A DNA stretch of 64,000 bases, from positions 1 to 64,000 of the forward strand of contig JALQPE010002066.1 of the NCBI GenBank assembly GCA_030407315.1, read 5' to 3'. Of this stretch, positions 63,884 to 64,000 are shown in pieces. The DNA comes from Asparagopsis taxiformis (lineage: Eukaryota > Rhodophyta > Florideophyceae > Bonnemaisoniales > Bonnemaisoniaceae). The notes below the pieces were generated by a model. The model had not been told where the DNA came from, did not search any database, and saw only the letters and a program-made list of their open reading frames with translations. Each line of letters begins with the position of its first letter. The stretch's first letter is position 1. Position numbers and translations under genes: made by a program.

Positions 63884-64000
63884 TATTCGAGTAGTCGTCC
63901 ATGTATCATCCGGAACGTACACCGGGACTACGGTTCGTGTACACTGCCTCACGGTGCATGGCACAAAGTGTACCATGGGGTACACTATCGCCAGATGCAT

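Overview
This is a repeat-rich eukaryotic window. There are no operons, Shine-Dalgarno-led genes or CRISPR arrays. About 38 kb of the 64 kb (roughly 59%, from the boundaries below) is seven long LTR retrotransposons: six Ty1/copia and one Ty3/gypsy. My best guess for the source is a multicellular red alga of the Chondrus type. The reasons are intron-poor genes, secreted proteins with V-T-P-S repeats, and an NB-ARC protein with WD40 repeats and TIR. No rRNA or organelle marker confirms this, so I hold it at about 50%.

Layout. 0-3.1 kb: a broken minus-strand gene with an Ulp1/SENP-type C48 protease core, possibly preceded by a Psq-like helix-turn-helix. 3.1-3.6 kb: a complete 435-bp TRIM (miniature LTR element) with a perfect target-site duplication. 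3.9-10.8 kb: a secreted-protein pseudogene cut in two by copia element 1 (4397-10366, duplication taggg). 13.0-19.1 kb: copia element 2, a relative of element 1. 19.1-22.2 kb: dispersed repeats and a relic of the secreted-protein family. 22.2-26.9 kb: copia element 3. 27.3-27.7 kb: a solo LTR nested inside another solo LTR, each with its own perfect duplication. 28.6-29.5 kb: the one intact member of the secreted-protein family. 30.0-36.2 kb: intact copia element 4. 37.5-38.6 kb: another family relic, a solo LTR and a dispersed repeat. 41.3-46.5 kb: a broken gypsy element. 46.8-51.3 kb: decayed copia element 5. 52.2-57.5 kb: copia element 6, with one intact 1615-codon gag-pol frame. 58.2-62.6 kb: a 1454-codon NB-ARC/WD40/TIR protein whose 3' end is duplicated in tandem.

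Two copia lineages are visible. Lineage A (elements 1, 2 and 4) has pol ending in an ADGLTK-type RNase H. Elements 1 and 2 share a candidate primer site, gttatataac, and both carry repeated hairpins in the LTR. Lineage B (3, 5 and 6) has an ADIxTK-type RNase H and a primer site, ggttatg, matching the half-initiator-tRNA-Met class used by copia/Ty1 elements. The TRIM has the same primer site.

The strongest unexplained pattern is in the four elements with the ggttatg site. In each, the 3' LTR begins with a duplicated end motif and the 5' LTR has collapsed between the two copies, losing 49, 49, 43 and 51 bp. The rest of the LTR pair is identical or nearly so in three of the four. This points to a recurrent event during plus-strand synthesis or integration.

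Many frames carry single-base shifts even where LTRs are identical, and the element 2 LTR pair differs mainly by one-base indels. Part of the apparent decay may therefore be consensus error.
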